Positions 1 through 7,425 of a DNA stretch of 9,828 nucleotides are shown here, piece after piece. Below the pieces are notes generated by a model. It was not told the DNA's origin and did not search any database. It saw nothing but the letters and a program-made list of their open reading frames with translations. The stretch is from an uncultured Lachnospiraceae bacterium (GTDB lineage: Bacteria; Bacillota; Clostridia; Lachnospirales; Lachnospiraceae): positions 1 to 9,828 of the forward strand of contig CAJUMM010000095.1 in assembly GCA_910586955.1 (NCBI GenBank), given 5' to 3'. A program made the position numbers and the translations under genes. Each line of letters begins with the position of its first letter. Position 1 is the stretch's first letter.

Positions 1-873
1 GGCCACATCCAGCATGCTTCCTCCGGAAGAAATCATGTCGTCGATGATAATCACGTCTTTTCCCTCCAGGGAATCTCCCAGAAATTCGTGGGCCACAATG
101 GGGTTTTTCCCGTTTACCACAGTAGAATAGTCTCTGCGCTTGTAGAACATGCCCAGATCAATGCCCAGAACATTGGAGAAATATACGGCCCGTTCCATGG
201 CGCCTTCGTCGGGGGAGATGATCATCAGGTGATCGTTGTCTACTTTCAGTTCCGGTTCTGAGCGCAGCAGAGCCTTGATAAACTGGTAAGGGGGCTGGAA
301 ATTGTCGAAGCCGCTTAAGGGAATGGCATTCTGGACCCTGGGATCGTGGGCGTCAAAGGTAATGATATTGGACACGCCCATATTCTGAAGCTCCTGAAGG
401 GCAATGGCGCAGTCTAAGGACTCCCGGTTGGTCCTGCGGTGCTGCCGTCCCTCATAGAGGAAGGGGATCACCACGTTGATCCGGTGGGCCTTCCCGGTAG
501 CCGCAGAGATCATGCGCTTTAAATCCTGGAAATGATCGTCCGGGGACATATGGTTTAAATGGCCGCATACGGTGTAGGTGAGGCTGTAGTTGCATACATC
601 CACCATAATAAAGAGATCGCTTCCCCGGACGGACTCGTCAAAGCGGCCTTTGGCCTCTCCGGTTCCAAAGCGGGGGCAGGAACATTTTACCAGATAGGAA
701 TCCTGGGCATACTCTTGGAAATGAATGTTGTCCCGGTGCTGGGTGTTGGCTTTCCTGCGGAAACTTACCAGATATTGATCTACTCTTGCTGCAAAGTCCA
801 GGCAACTGTCCAGGGCGGCAATTTTCAGCCGGGCCACAGGTAAAATGTTGTCGAACTGGTTACTTCCTGACAT
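1..873 (-). CDS. prs: Ribose-phosphate pyrophosphokinase, 3' part outside the window
   Basis: Makes PRPP from ribose 5-phosphate and ATP in the cytoplasm, feeding purine, pyrimidine, histidine, tryptophan and NAD synthesis. The first 291 codons are visible. Recognisable parts are GEAKGRFDESVRGSD (residues 72-86), the catalytic-loop region IPFLYEGRQHRR (136-147), TFDAHDPRVQNAIP (172-185), ISPDEG (219-224) and the PRPP-binding loop DVIIIDDMISSGGSMLD (273-289). These match the longer, divergent Prs type I associate with Lachnospiraceae rather than the roughly 315-residue textbook enzyme; the usual FIIQS strand, for example, reads FIMVDV. The start ATG (871-873) follows a good site, CGGAGGA, about 8 nt upstream on the minus strand. 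The gene has its own promoter and diverges from the DUF512 operon. The C-terminus is missing only because the window ends. Confidence 0.95.
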   Translation of the reverse strand, partial: MSGSNQFDNILPVARLKIAALDSCLDFAARVDQYLVSFRRKANTQHRDNIHFQEYAQDSYLVKCSCPRFGTGEAKGRFDESVRGSDLFIMVDVCNYSLTYTVCGHLNHMSPDDHFQDLKRMISAATGKAHRINVVIPFLYEGRQHRRTNRESLDCAIALQELQNMGVSNIITFDAHDPRVQNAIPLSGFDNFQPPYQFIKALLRSEPELKVDNDHLMIISPDEGAMERAVYFSNVLGIDLGMFYKRRDYSTVVNGKNPIVAHEFLGDSLEGKDVIIIDDMISSGGSMLDVA

Positions 874-895
874 TTGATTATCCTCCGAATGTAAG

Positions 896-916
896 AGCAT
901 TTTTGCGGAAAATGCT
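896..916 (-). promoter_or_regulatory. Perfect inverted repeat at the 5' end of the prs leader
   Basis: AGCATTTT (896-903) and AAAATGCT (909-916) form a perfect 8-bp stem around a 5-nt loop. It lies just downstream of the predicted prs transcription start and ends about 9 bases before the ribosome binding site. It could be a 5' mRNA-stabilising hairpin or a repressor operator. No U-tract follows it on the prs side, so it is unlikely to be a terminator. The repeat is plain in the sequence; its function is inferred. Confidence 0.45.
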
Positions 917-926
917 GTATACTAAA

Positions 927-956
927 TTTATACCATTTTACAGGGGGCAACGTCAA
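927..956 (-). promoter_or_regulatory. Sigma-A promoter for prs (extended -10)
   Basis: Read on the minus strand: -35 TTGACG (951-956), 18-nt spacer, -10 TATAAA (927-932) preceded by TGG, giving an extended -10. The start of transcription should fall near 919-921, leaving a leader of about 47 nt before the prs ATG. Confidence 0.75.
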
Positions 957-960
957 GAGA

Positions 961-989
961 TTGCTTTTTATTTTTGGATCGGTTATGCT
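961..989 (+). promoter_or_regulatory. Candidate sigma-A promoter for the DUF512-der-plsY-gpsA operon
   Basis: TTGCTT (961-966), 17-nt spacer, TATGCT (984-989). The -10 matches consensus at 4 of 6 positions and the -35 at 3 of 6. It is the best-spaced plus-strand pair I found in the 143-nt divergent gap. Transcription would start near 996, directly before the ribosome binding site of the first gene. Confidence 0.4.
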
Positions 990-1016
990 GTTTAGTAAGA
1001 AGGAGCTGGAAAAAAT

Positions 1017-2360
1017 ATGAACCGGAAAGAACATACCATTGCCCGGGTCCTGCCGGGCAGCATTGGGGAGGAACTGGAGCTGGAGGCAGGAGACGTTTTG
1101 CTGACCGTGGCCGGGCAGCAGGTGCAGGATATTTTTGATTACCGCTATCTCACCAGCGAGGAATACCTGGAGATCTGTATCCGCAAGAAAAACGGGGAAG
1201 AATGGGAATTGGAGATAGAAAAAGAGTTTGAGGAGGACCTGGGGATCGAGTTTGAGAAAGGCCTCATGGACGATTACCGTTCCTGCAGGAACAAATGTGT
1301 CTTCTGCTTTATCGATCAGCTGCCTGCAGGAATGCGGGACACCCTGTATTTTAAGGATGACGATTCCCGTCTTTCCTTTCTCCAGGGGAATTATGTAACT
1401 TTAACCAACATGAGTGAGGAGGATGTGGAGCGGATCATCCGCTACCGGCTGGAGCCTGTAAATATTTCCTTTCAGACCACCAATCCGGAGCTTCGCTGCC
1501 GGATGCTGAACAACCGGTTTGCCGGGGAGGCGTTAAAGAAGGCGGAGCGGCTTTTGGAGGCCGGCATCACCATGAACGGCCAGATCGTACTCTGTAAGGG
1601 ACTCAACGACGGGGAAGAGCTGGAGCGCAGTATCCGGGATCTCACCGCTTTCCTTCCCTGCCTCCAGAGCGTGTCGGTGGTTCCCGTGGGTCTTACGGAT
1701 CACCGGGAGGGACTCTATCCCTTGGAGCCTTTTACCAGGGAGGACGCGGTTTCGGTGCTGGAGCGGATTCACCGCTGGCAGGAGCGGCTGTACCGGGAGC
1801 GGGGAACTCATTTTATCCACGCCGGAGACGAGTGGTACCTTTTGGCCGGCCGGGAGATTCCGGAGGAGGAGACCTACGACGGCTATCTCCAGCTGGAAAA
1901 CGGCGTGGGCATGGTGCGCCTTCTGAAGGAAGAGATTTCGGAGGGGCTGGCCTGGTATCCGGGGGACGGCCGCAGGCGGGAGGTTTCCATTGCCACCGGG
2001 AAGCTGGCGGCTCCCATTCTGGAGGAAGCGTTAAGAGGACTGCGAGAGAGGTATCCGGGAGTGAAGCTCCGCATTTATCCCGTGGAGAACCGTTTTTTCG
2101 GAGAACGGATCACGGTGGCCGGCCTTTTGACCGGGCAGGATTTGAGAGAGCAGCTTCGGGGAGAGGAGCTGGGGGAGGAACTTCTTCTCACGGAGCATAT
2201 GTTCAAAAGCGGGGAGGCGGTTTTTTTGGATGATATGACCCTGGAAGAGCTTTCCAGGGCTTTACAAGTGCCGGTAACTATTGTAAAATCAGACGGAAAA
2301 GCCCTTTTGGAGGCAGTACTTGGAGTGCAGGGGCAGTCAGGAAGAGGAGAATATACATGA
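1017..2360 (+). CDS. PDZ / radical SAM / DUF512 protein
   Basis: Uncharacterised Fe-S protein of the DUF512 family, 447 residues. The N-terminus (about 4-75) looks like a PDZ domain (VLPGSIGEELELEAGDVLLTV). Next comes CRNKCVFC (C90, C94, C97), the CX3CX2C motif expected to hold a radical SAM [4Fe-4S] cluster, followed by a segment resembling the radical SAM barrel. The C-terminal DUF512 part (about 290-430) has ENGVGMVR, NRFFGERITVAGLLTG and VFLDDMT. The start is ATG at 1017, after AAGAAGGAG with 11-nt spacing. The stop overlaps the der start (ATGA), implying translational coupling. The family often sits beside der in Clostridia, which hints at a role linked to ribosome assembly or translation, but the substrate and reaction are unknown. 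Confidence 0.9.
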   Translation: MNRKEHTIARVLPGSIGEELELEAGDVLLTVAGQQVQDIFDYRYLTSEEYLEICIRKKNGEEWELEIEKEFEEDLGIEFEKGLMDDYRSCRNKCVFCFIDQLPAGMRDTLYFKDDDSRLSFLQGNYVTLTNMSEEDVERIIRYRLEPVNISFQTTNPELRCRMLNNRFAGEALKKAERLLEAGITMNGQIVLCKGLNDGEELERSIRDLTAFLPCLQSVSVVPVGLTDHREGLYPLEPFTREDAVSVLERIHRWQERLYRERGTHFIHAGDEWYLLAGREIPEEETYDGYLQLENGVGMVRLLKEEISEGLAWYPGDGRRREVSIATGKLAAPILEEALRGLRERYPGVKLRIYPVENRFFGERITVAGLLTGQDLREQLRGEELGEELLLTEHMFKSGEAVFLDDMTLEELSRALQVPVTIVKSDGKALLEAVLGVQGQSGRGEYT

Positions 2361-3682
2361 GCAAACCGATAGTAGCCATTGTGGGGCGTCCCAATGTGGG
2401 AAAATCCACCTTGTTCAACGGCCTGGCAGGAGGGAATATTTCCATTGTAAAGGATACGCCGGGCGTGACCAGGGACCGGATTTATGCGGACGTTACCTGG
2501 CTGGATTACCATTTTACCTTGATTGATACAGGAGGCATCGAGCCGGACAGCAGCGACGTGATTCTCTCCCAGATGCGGGAGCAGGCCCAGATTGCCATTG
2601 ATACGGCAGACGTGATTGTCTTTTTGACGGATGTGCGCCAGGGCCTGGTGGATTCCGATTCCAAGGTGGCGGATATGCTGCGCCGTTCCAGGAAGCCGGT
2701 GCTTCTGGTGGTGAACAAGGTGGACAGCTTTGAGAAATTTATGCCGGACGTGTACGAATTTTACAATCTGGGCATTGGAGATCCCATTCCCGTTTCCGCA
2801 GCCTCCCGCTTGGGGATCGGTGATATGCTGGATGAGGTGGTAAAACACTTTCCCAGCCGGGAGGGAGACCAGGAGGAGGACGAGCGTCCCAAGATTGCCA
2901 TTGTGGGAAAGCCCAATGTGGGGAAATCTTCTATTATTAACAGGCTCATAGGGGAGAACCGGGTGATTGTCTCCCACATTGCGGGAACCACCCGGGACGC
3001 CATTGACACCAATGTGCGCCATGAGGGGAAAGACTATGTATTCATAGATACGGCGGGCTTGCGCAGAAAGAGCCGCATCAAGGAGGAACTGGAGCGGTAC
3101 AGCATTATCCGCACGGTGACGGCGGTGGAGCGGGCGGACGTGGTGGTGCTGGTGATTGATGCGGTGGAAGGGGTCACGGAGCAGGACGCTAAAATTGCAG
3201 GCATTGCCCATGAGCGGGGCAAGGGCATGATCATTGCCGTCAATAAATGGGACGCTATTGAGAAGAACGACAAAACCATCTATGAGTATACCAGCCGGAT
3301 CCGTACTACCCTTTCTTTTATGCCCTATGGGGAGCTGATATTTATTTCCGCCGTCACAGGGCAGCGGCTTCCGAAACTCTTTGACCGCATTGACACGGTG
3401 ATTCAGAACCAGAACCTGCGGGTAGCCACCGGCGTTCTCAATGAGATTATGACGGAAGCAGTGGCTCTGCAGCAGCCCCCCTCGGACAAGGGCAAGCGGC
3501 TGAAGCTCTACTATATCACCCAGGTGGCTGTGAAGCCCCCTACCTTTGTAATTTTTGTCAACGACAAGGAACTGATGCACTTTTCTTATATCCGGTATCT
3601 GGAAAACAAGATCCGGGAGGCTTTCGGCTTTAAGGGTACTTCCCTGAAATTTCTGATTCGGGAGAGAGGAGAGAAGAATTAG
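2357..3682 (+). CDS. der: Ribosome-assembly GTPase Der (EngA), two G domains
   Basis: Essential GTPase that acts in late maturation of the 50S ribosomal subunit. At 441 residues it has the normal family length and architecture. G domain 1 has GRPNVGKS (10-17), DTPGVTRD (33-40), DTGG (57-60), NKVD (120-123) and SAA (147-149). An acidic linker (about 167-177) leads to G domain 2, with GKPNVGKS (184-191), AGTTRD (209-214), DTAG (231-234), NKWD (296-299) and SAV (331-333). A C-terminal KH-like domain runs from about 353 to 441 (KPPTFVIFVND; FKGTSLKFLIRER). All nucleotide-binding motifs are intact. The start overlaps the upstream stop, with GAGGAG about 8 nt before it. plsY follows after 4 nt. Confidence 0.97.
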   Translation: MSKPIVAIVGRPNVGKSTLFNGLAGGNISIVKDTPGVTRDRIYADVTWLDYHFTLIDTGGIEPDSSDVILSQMREQAQIAIDTADVIVFLTDVRQGLVDSDSKVADMLRRSRKPVLLVVNKVDSFEKFMPDVYEFYNLGIGDPIPVSAASRLGIGDMLDEVVKHFPSREGDQEEDERPKIAIVGKPNVGKSSIINRLIGENRVIVSHIAGTTRDAIDTNVRHEGKDYVFIDTAGLRRKSRIKEELERYSIIRTVTAVERADVVVLVIDAVEGVTEQDAKIAGIAHERGKGMIIAVNKWDAIEKNDKTIYEYTSRIRTTLSFMPYGELIFISAVTGQRLPKLFDRIDTVIQNQNLRVATGVLNEIMTEAVALQQPPSDKGKRLKLYYITQVAVKPPTFVIFVNDKELMHFSYIRYLENKIREAFGFKGTSLKFLIRERGEKN

Positions 3683-3686
3683 AGCG

Positions 3687-4337
3687 ATGGAACGGGTTAT
3701 CTGTATTCTGATTGGATATGTGTTTGGTTTATTTCAGACCAGTTATCTCTATGGGAGGCTGAACGGAATCGATATCCGGGAGCACGGCAGCGGCAATGCG
3801 GGGACTACCAATGCCCTGCGTACCCTGGGAAAGAAAGCCGGGGCCGTGACCTTTCTGGGGGACTGCTTTAAGTGCGTCTTCGCCGTGTGGCTGGTGCAGG
3901 CGCTGTTTGACGGCCGGACCGGATACCCGGAGGAGCATATGGGAGTGCTGCTTGGCATGTACGCATCTCTGGGGGTGATTCTGGGGCACAATTTTCCCTT
4001 TTACTTAGGCTTTAAAGGAGGCAAGGGAATTGCGGCCACGGCAGGGCTCTTTTTCAGCCTGGATCCCCTGCTGACGGTGATTGCAGCCGTGACCTTTCTG
4101 GGGGCGGTGGCACTTACCAGGTATGTATCCTTAGGTTCTATCCTGGTGGTAATCGAGCTGATGGCCGGGGTTCTTATTTACGGAGTACAGGGCCGCTGGG
4201 GGCTTTCCCAGGGGCACCTTATGGAGTTGTACGGGATTACCGCCTTTCTCACCCTTATGGCCCTCTGGCGCCATCGGTCCAATATCCAAAGGCTTTTGGC
4301 AGGGACGGAGCGCAAGATCGGGGAGAAAGCGGAATAA
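3687..4337 (+). CDS. plsY: Acyl-phosphate:glycerol-3-phosphate acyltransferase PlsY
   Basis: Integral membrane enzyme that transfers an acyl group from acyl-phosphate to glycerol 3-phosphate, giving lysophosphatidic acid, the first committed step of phospholipid synthesis. It has 216 residues with several hydrophobic segments (about 3-20, 53-73, 86-104, 115-140, 146-167, 181-194). All three family motifs are present: GSGNAGTTN (34-42), GHNFPFYLGFKGGKG (100-114), which includes the glycerol-phosphate-binding glycines, and the C-terminal HRSNIQRLLAGTERK (196-210). The nearest clear purine-rich site, AGGAG (3667-3671), is 15 nt from the ATG, which is long, so coupling to der (4-nt gap) may matter. 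The product feeds on the glycerol 3-phosphate made by the next gene, gpsA. Confidence 0.96.
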   Translation: MERVICILIGYVFGLFQTSYLYGRLNGIDIREHGSGNAGTTNALRTLGKKAGAVTFLGDCFKCVFAVWLVQALFDGRTGYPEEHMGVLLGMYASLGVILGHNFPFYLGFKGGKGIAATAGLFFSLDPLLTVIAAVTFLGAVALTRYVSLGSILVVIELMAGVLIYGVQGRWGLSQGHLMELYGITAFLTLMALWRHRSNIQRLLAGTERKIGEKAE

Positions 4338-4401
4338 TCATTATAAAAACAGCAGAAGCCCGGACCGTACCAGGCCTATGCGGAACTGGAGGAAATGTAA
4401 G

Positions 4402-5412
4402 ATGGCAAAGGTAAGCGTAATCGGAGCGGGAAGCTGGGGAACAGCCCTGTCCCTTCTGCTCTTTGGAAACGGACACGACGTAACCCTCTGGTCCATTATG
4501 GAGCAGGAGGTAGAGATGCTGAAGGAAAAGAGGGAGCATCTTTCTAAGCTTCCGGGGGTAAAGCTTCCGGAGGAGATGAAGATTACTACGGATTTGGAGG
4601 GAAGCATCCGGGGAGCAGATCTTCTGGTATTGGCCGTTCCCTCGCCTTTTACAAGAAGCACGGCTCATGCTATGGCTCCCTATGTGAAGGAGGGCCAGAT
4701 CATTGTCAATGTGGCGAAAGGGATTGAGGAAGAGACCCTTATGACCCTTACGGACATCATTGAGGAGGAGATTCCCGCCTGCCGGGCGGCAGTCCTTTCC
4801 GGTCCCAGCCATGCGGAGGAGGTGGGACGGGGACTTCCCACTACGGTGGTGGCCGGAGCCCGGGACCGGGAGACAGCGGAGTTTATCCAGAACATTTTCA
4901 TGAATCAGGTGTTCCGGGTCTATACCAGTCCCGATATGCTGGGTATTGAGCTGGGAGGGGCCCTGAAAAATGTAATCGCCCTGGCGGCAGGAATTGCCGA
5001 CGGCCTGGGGTACGGAGACAATACCAAGGCGGCCCTCATTACCCGGGGAATTGCAGAGATGAGCCGCTTAGGCCTGGCTATGGGCGGAAGGATGGAGACC
5101 TTCAACGGGCTTTCGGGAATTGGAGATCTCATCGTCACCTGTGCGTCGGTCCACAGCCGCAACCGGAAGGCCGGCTATCTCATGGGGCAGGGGAAGACCA
5201 TGAAGGAGGCCATGGATGAGGTGAAGATGGTGGTGGAGGGCGTGTATTCTGCGAAAGCCGCCGTGGCCCTGGCCAGGAAATACCGGATTGAGATTCCGAT
5301 TATTGAGCAGGTCAACGCCGTTCTCTTTGAGGATAAGCCCGCCAGGGAGGCCGTAAATGAATTGATGCTGCGGGATAAGAAGATTGAGAATCCCCTGCTG
5401 CCCTGGGATTAA
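4402..5412 (+). CDS. gpsA: NAD(P)H-dependent glycerol-3-phosphate dehydrogenase
   Basis: Reduces dihydroxyacetone phosphate to sn-glycerol 3-phosphate in the cytoplasm, the substrate of PlsY. It has 336 residues, normal for the family. The N-terminal Rossmann fold has GAGSWGTALS (8-17) and NVAKGIE (103-109). The C-terminal helical substrate domain has LSGPSHAEEV (132-141), GALKNVIALAAGI (186-198, with the catalytic lysine K189), GDNTKAALITRG (205-216) and SRNRKAGYLMGQG (252-264). I chose the ATG at 4402 because GGAGG (4388-4392) lies 9 nt upstream and the protein then begins MAKVSVIGAG as its homologues do; an in-frame ATG at 4378 has no site. The 64-nt gap after plsY shows no convincing promoter. 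The next gene starts 4 nt after the stop. Confidence 0.96.
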   Translation: MAKVSVIGAGSWGTALSLLLFGNGHDVTLWSIMEQEVEMLKEKREHLSKLPGVKLPEEMKITTDLEGSIRGADLLVLAVPSPFTRSTAHAMAPYVKEGQIIVNVAKGIEEETLMTLTDIIEEEIPACRAAVLSGPSHAEEVGRGLPTTVVAGARDRETAEFIQNIFMNQVFRVYTSPDMLGIELGGALKNVIALAAGIADGLGYGDNTKAALITRGIAEMSRLGLAMGGRMETFNGLSGIGDLIVTCASVHSRNRKAGYLMGQGKTMKEAMDEVKMVVEGVYSAKAAVALARKYRIEIPIIEQVNAVLFEDKPAREAVNELMLRDKKIENPLLPWD

Positions 5413-5416
5413 GATT

Positions 5417-6115
5417 ATGGCATGCGGGAATTATAAAGAATACTGCGAATCGGAATTTTACCGGCCGGAGTATATGGAGCCGCCTTTGAGCAGTGAGGAA
5501 AAAAAGGAACGGGAGACGGCAAAAATCCTAACCAGATACGCCTGGATCTCGGTTCTGCTGTTTTTGTCCTGTGTGGCAGGAGGCACTTTGCTTAGATGGA
5601 TGAATGAGAAATACTTGGAAAGTTCCGCCAAGAACGAGGCTTTTGCTTATGAAGCGGATACCAAGGAGCACCGGCCTGGGGAGGAGTTTCCCATTCAAGA
5701 CCTCATTCTTGCGGTAGGAGAAGCCCGGACCCTGATAGGCCCGGGAATTTCCAGGCCGGAATTAGAGGAAGGGTGGAACCTCCCGGGGGGAAAGAAACTG
5801 GTTGTCGTGAAGATTACGGAAAGAAGCGGGGATCCGGAAGCGGAACTGAGCAGTCTTTCGGAGCTTTACATACAGTGGGGGGACGCCTATTACTGCCAGG
5901 CGGATTCCTGGGATGCCGGGGACTTGGAAATGCTTGCCCTGGAAGAATATTTTTTTGAAGACAGGGAGTCCGGGAAGCCGGAGCGGTGGGCGGCCTTTGT
6001 GGTGGATGAGGAAGCGCAAAGGTTCGTTCTGTGCCTGGAAGAGCGGAGCGGAAGATACCTGGAGCGGATCCGGACCATCCACCAGGTTCCCGTTTCTTTG
6101 CAGGAGGGGGACTGA
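5417..6115 (+). CDS. Membrane-anchored DUF4352-like protein, copy A1
   Basis: Function unknown; 232 residues. It has a polar N-terminus with two cysteines (C3, C10), a single membrane helix (about 41-60, WISVLLFLSCVAGG) and then an exported, acidic, beta-rich domain. Landmarks are LAVGEARTL (98-106), PGGKKLVVVKI (123-133), YIQWGDAYY (151-159) and WAAFVVDEEAQRFVLCLE (191-208). Each has a counterpart in the gene at 6625-7425, so the two are paralogues. The layout (strand, GKK-hhhVKI strand, late hydrophobic strand) resembles DUF4352 telokin-like domains; that is inferred from pattern only. The ATG at 5417 sits 4 nt after the gpsA stop, with only a weak site (GGGATTAAG). TTG at 5384 and ATG at 5474 are possible alternatives. 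The stop overlaps the next start (TGATG). Confidence 0.75.
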   Translation: MACGNYKEYCESEFYRPEYMEPPLSSEEKKERETAKILTRYAWISVLLFLSCVAGGTLLRWMNEKYLESSAKNEAFAYEADTKEHRPGEEFPIQDLILAVGEARTLIGPGISRPELEEGWNLPGGKKLVVVKITERSGDPEAELSSLSELYIQWGDAYYCQADSWDAGDLEMLALEEYFFEDRESGKPERWAAFVVDEEAQRFVLCLEERSGRYLERIRTIHQVPVSLQEGD

Positions 6116-6618
6116 TGGGGAACCGTATCAAAAGACTGGTGATTCTTAATTTTGTGTTTTTTACGGTTATGTACGCGGCTTATATTTTTAAAACCGCCTC
6201 GGAAGAAGAATGGTTCGTGAGACGGGCCACCGGCAGTTATCTAAATGTGGAGTACATAGGAGGCGGGCCCGCAGACGGATTTGGGGAGACGGACTGGGGC
6301 GAAGAGCTTAAAGCCGTTCCGGGATACAGGTGGTACCGCCTTGTTTTCCGGATCGAAAATAAGGGGGGCCAGTCGTACCGTAGAATTCCCGAGTATGCCC
6401 TTTCTTTTCCGGGAACCATGGTCCGGGCCTGGACCTATGGGGGAAAGGAGCAGGAAAGCCTTTACTGGCTTGCGGATCCCTATCTTCCAGGGGAAACCTC
6501 TGTGACCGGAGTGATTTACGTGCAGGTTCCCGGGGAGGAGAAGGAAATATTGGCGGAGTATACTCCGGCCTTGTGGCAGGAACCGGTGGAGATAGAGATT
6601 TTGCTGGAGGGAAAGTGA
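6115..6618 (+). CDS. Single-pass membrane protein, copy B1
   Basis: Function unknown; 167 residues. A short basic N-terminus (MGNRIKR) precedes one membrane helix or uncleaved signal anchor (about 8-25), so the rest should lie outside the membrane. The exported part carries LNVEY (43-47), ETDWGEELKAVPGYRWYRLV (58-77), FRIENKGG (78-85), LPGETSVTGVIYVQVPGEE (124-142) and a C-terminal EIEILLEGK. The V-x-I-E-N-K-G strand and the later PGE...VP strand fit a DUF4352-like Ig fold. It is a paralogue of the gene at 7418-7933. The start is ATG at 6115, with AGGAGGGGG (6102-6110) just upstream, overlapping the A1 stop by one base. That coupling suggests A1 and B1 are made in similar amounts. Confidence 0.75.
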   Translation: MGNRIKRLVILNFVFFTVMYAAYIFKTASEEEWFVRRATGSYLNVEYIGGGPADGFGETDWGEELKAVPGYRWYRLVFRIENKGGQSYRRIPEYALSFPGTMVRAWTYGGKEQESLYWLADPYLPGETSVTGVIYVQVPGEEKEILAEYTPALWQEPVEIEILLEGK

Positions 6619-6624
6619 AAGAGG

Positions 6625-7425
6625 ATGCGTTGTTTTCAGTGCGGTAAAAATTTTGACGAGGAAAAATATTACGGAATCTGCCCCAAATGTGGAGCCTTTC
6701 ATAACAAGGTGACTCCTAAGGAGCAGCACCAGCAGTATCATGACCAGTATGACGGGGGCTACCGGCACAGGGAAGAGCAGCCGGCTGCATATACCGCCGG
6801 TCCGGATACCGGGCAGGTTCAGGTTCAGGAGCGCAAAGGGAAGGGCGGAAACGCATTTCTGGTGATTTCCATTCTTATTTTTGTCTTGGTTCTGATTGCA
6901 GGCACGTTTTTTGCCATCTTATATGGAGGGAGACAGAAGGAGAATTTTAAGCGGAACATTCTGGAGTCGGAAGCGGCCCGGGAGGAGCATGAGCTGGGGG
7001 AGCGTTTTTTGTTCCAGGAAATGACCCTGGCCGTGACGGAGGCCCGGACTCTGGCCCATGAAGCGGATCTGCCTTTTCTTCCTCCGGGTAAAAAGCTGGT
7101 AGCAGTGAAAATAGAGGGAGAGAGCGACGGAGAGTGGAAGGACGGCAATAAGCTGTCCGGCGCTTACATCCGCTGCGGGGACTTCTATTATGAACAGATC
7201 TCCGGCTATGAATTTGAAGATTATGCAGATACCTACGGGACTCCTGTATTTGATTCCCATGCCCTGTGCATGGACAGCCGGGCGGAGGGGTGGCTTGCCT
7301 TTCTTGTAGATGAAGATGCCCGGGAATTTACCCTGTATCTGGAAGACCGTGTGGATAAGGATCTGAAGTTTATCGAGACCATACATTCCGTAACGCTTCG
7401 ATTGGAGGAGGGGACAGATGAGTAG
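6625..7425 (+). CDS. Zinc-ribbon membrane protein with DUF4352-like domain, copy A2
   Basis: Function unknown; 266 residues. The N-terminus is a zinc ribbon (C3-x2-C6 and C19-x2-C22, with CPKCG), then a Gln/His/Tyr-rich flexible linker (about 30-74), one membrane helix (about 77-99) and an exported domain. The exported domain repeats the A1 landmarks: LAVTEARTL (135-143), PPGKKLVAVKI (153-163), YIRCGDFYY (181-189), WLAFLVDEDAREFTLYLE (223-240) and ETIHSVTLRLEEG (251-263). The ribbon should face the cytoplasm. A1 has no comparable ribbon, only two stray cysteines, so the pair has diverged at the N-terminus. The start is ATG at 6625, 6 nt after B1, with GGAGGG (6607-6612) 12 nt before it. Its end overlaps the B2 start by 8 nt. 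Confidence 0.78.
   Translation: MRCFQCGKNFDEEKYYGICPKCGAFHNKVTPKEQHQQYHDQYDGGYRHREEQPAAYTAGPDTGQVQVQERKGKGGNAFLVISILIFVLVLIAGTFFAILYGGRQKENFKRNILESEAAREEHELGERFLFQEMTLAVTEARTLAHEADLPFLPPGKKLVAVKIEGESDGEWKDGNKLSGAYIRCGDFYYEQISGYEFEDYADTYGTPVFDSHALCMDSRAEGWLAFLVDEDAREFTLYLEDRVDKDLKFIETIHSVTLRLEEGTDE

Noticed and set aside
559..995. Plus-strand frames across the prs gene and divergent gap
   Set aside because: They are antisense to prs, whose minus-strand frame is unbroken with family motifs and a good start.
2075..3580. 501-codon open frame on the minus strand opposite der and the DUF512 gene
   Set aside because: It is antisense to two clear genes, has a His/Asn/Leu-rich composition typical of a shadow frame, no recognisable domain and no ribosome site; der is intact in the other direction.
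4338..4400. Short open stretch after plsY in its own frame, ending ELEEM
   Set aside because: It could be a relic of a longer PlsY tail, but two stop codons precede it, it is only about 17 codons long and I cannot tie it to any family.
4378..4401. Upstream in-frame ATG for gpsA
   Set aside because: It has no ribosome site and adds residues absent from the family; the ATG at 4402 has GGAGG at 9 nt and begins at the Rossmann strand.
6031..6114. Upstream GTG start for B1, giving a long overlap with A1
   Set aside because: The ATG at 6115 has AGGAGGGGG directly upstream and places the basic tail and membrane helix at the N-terminus, matching B2.
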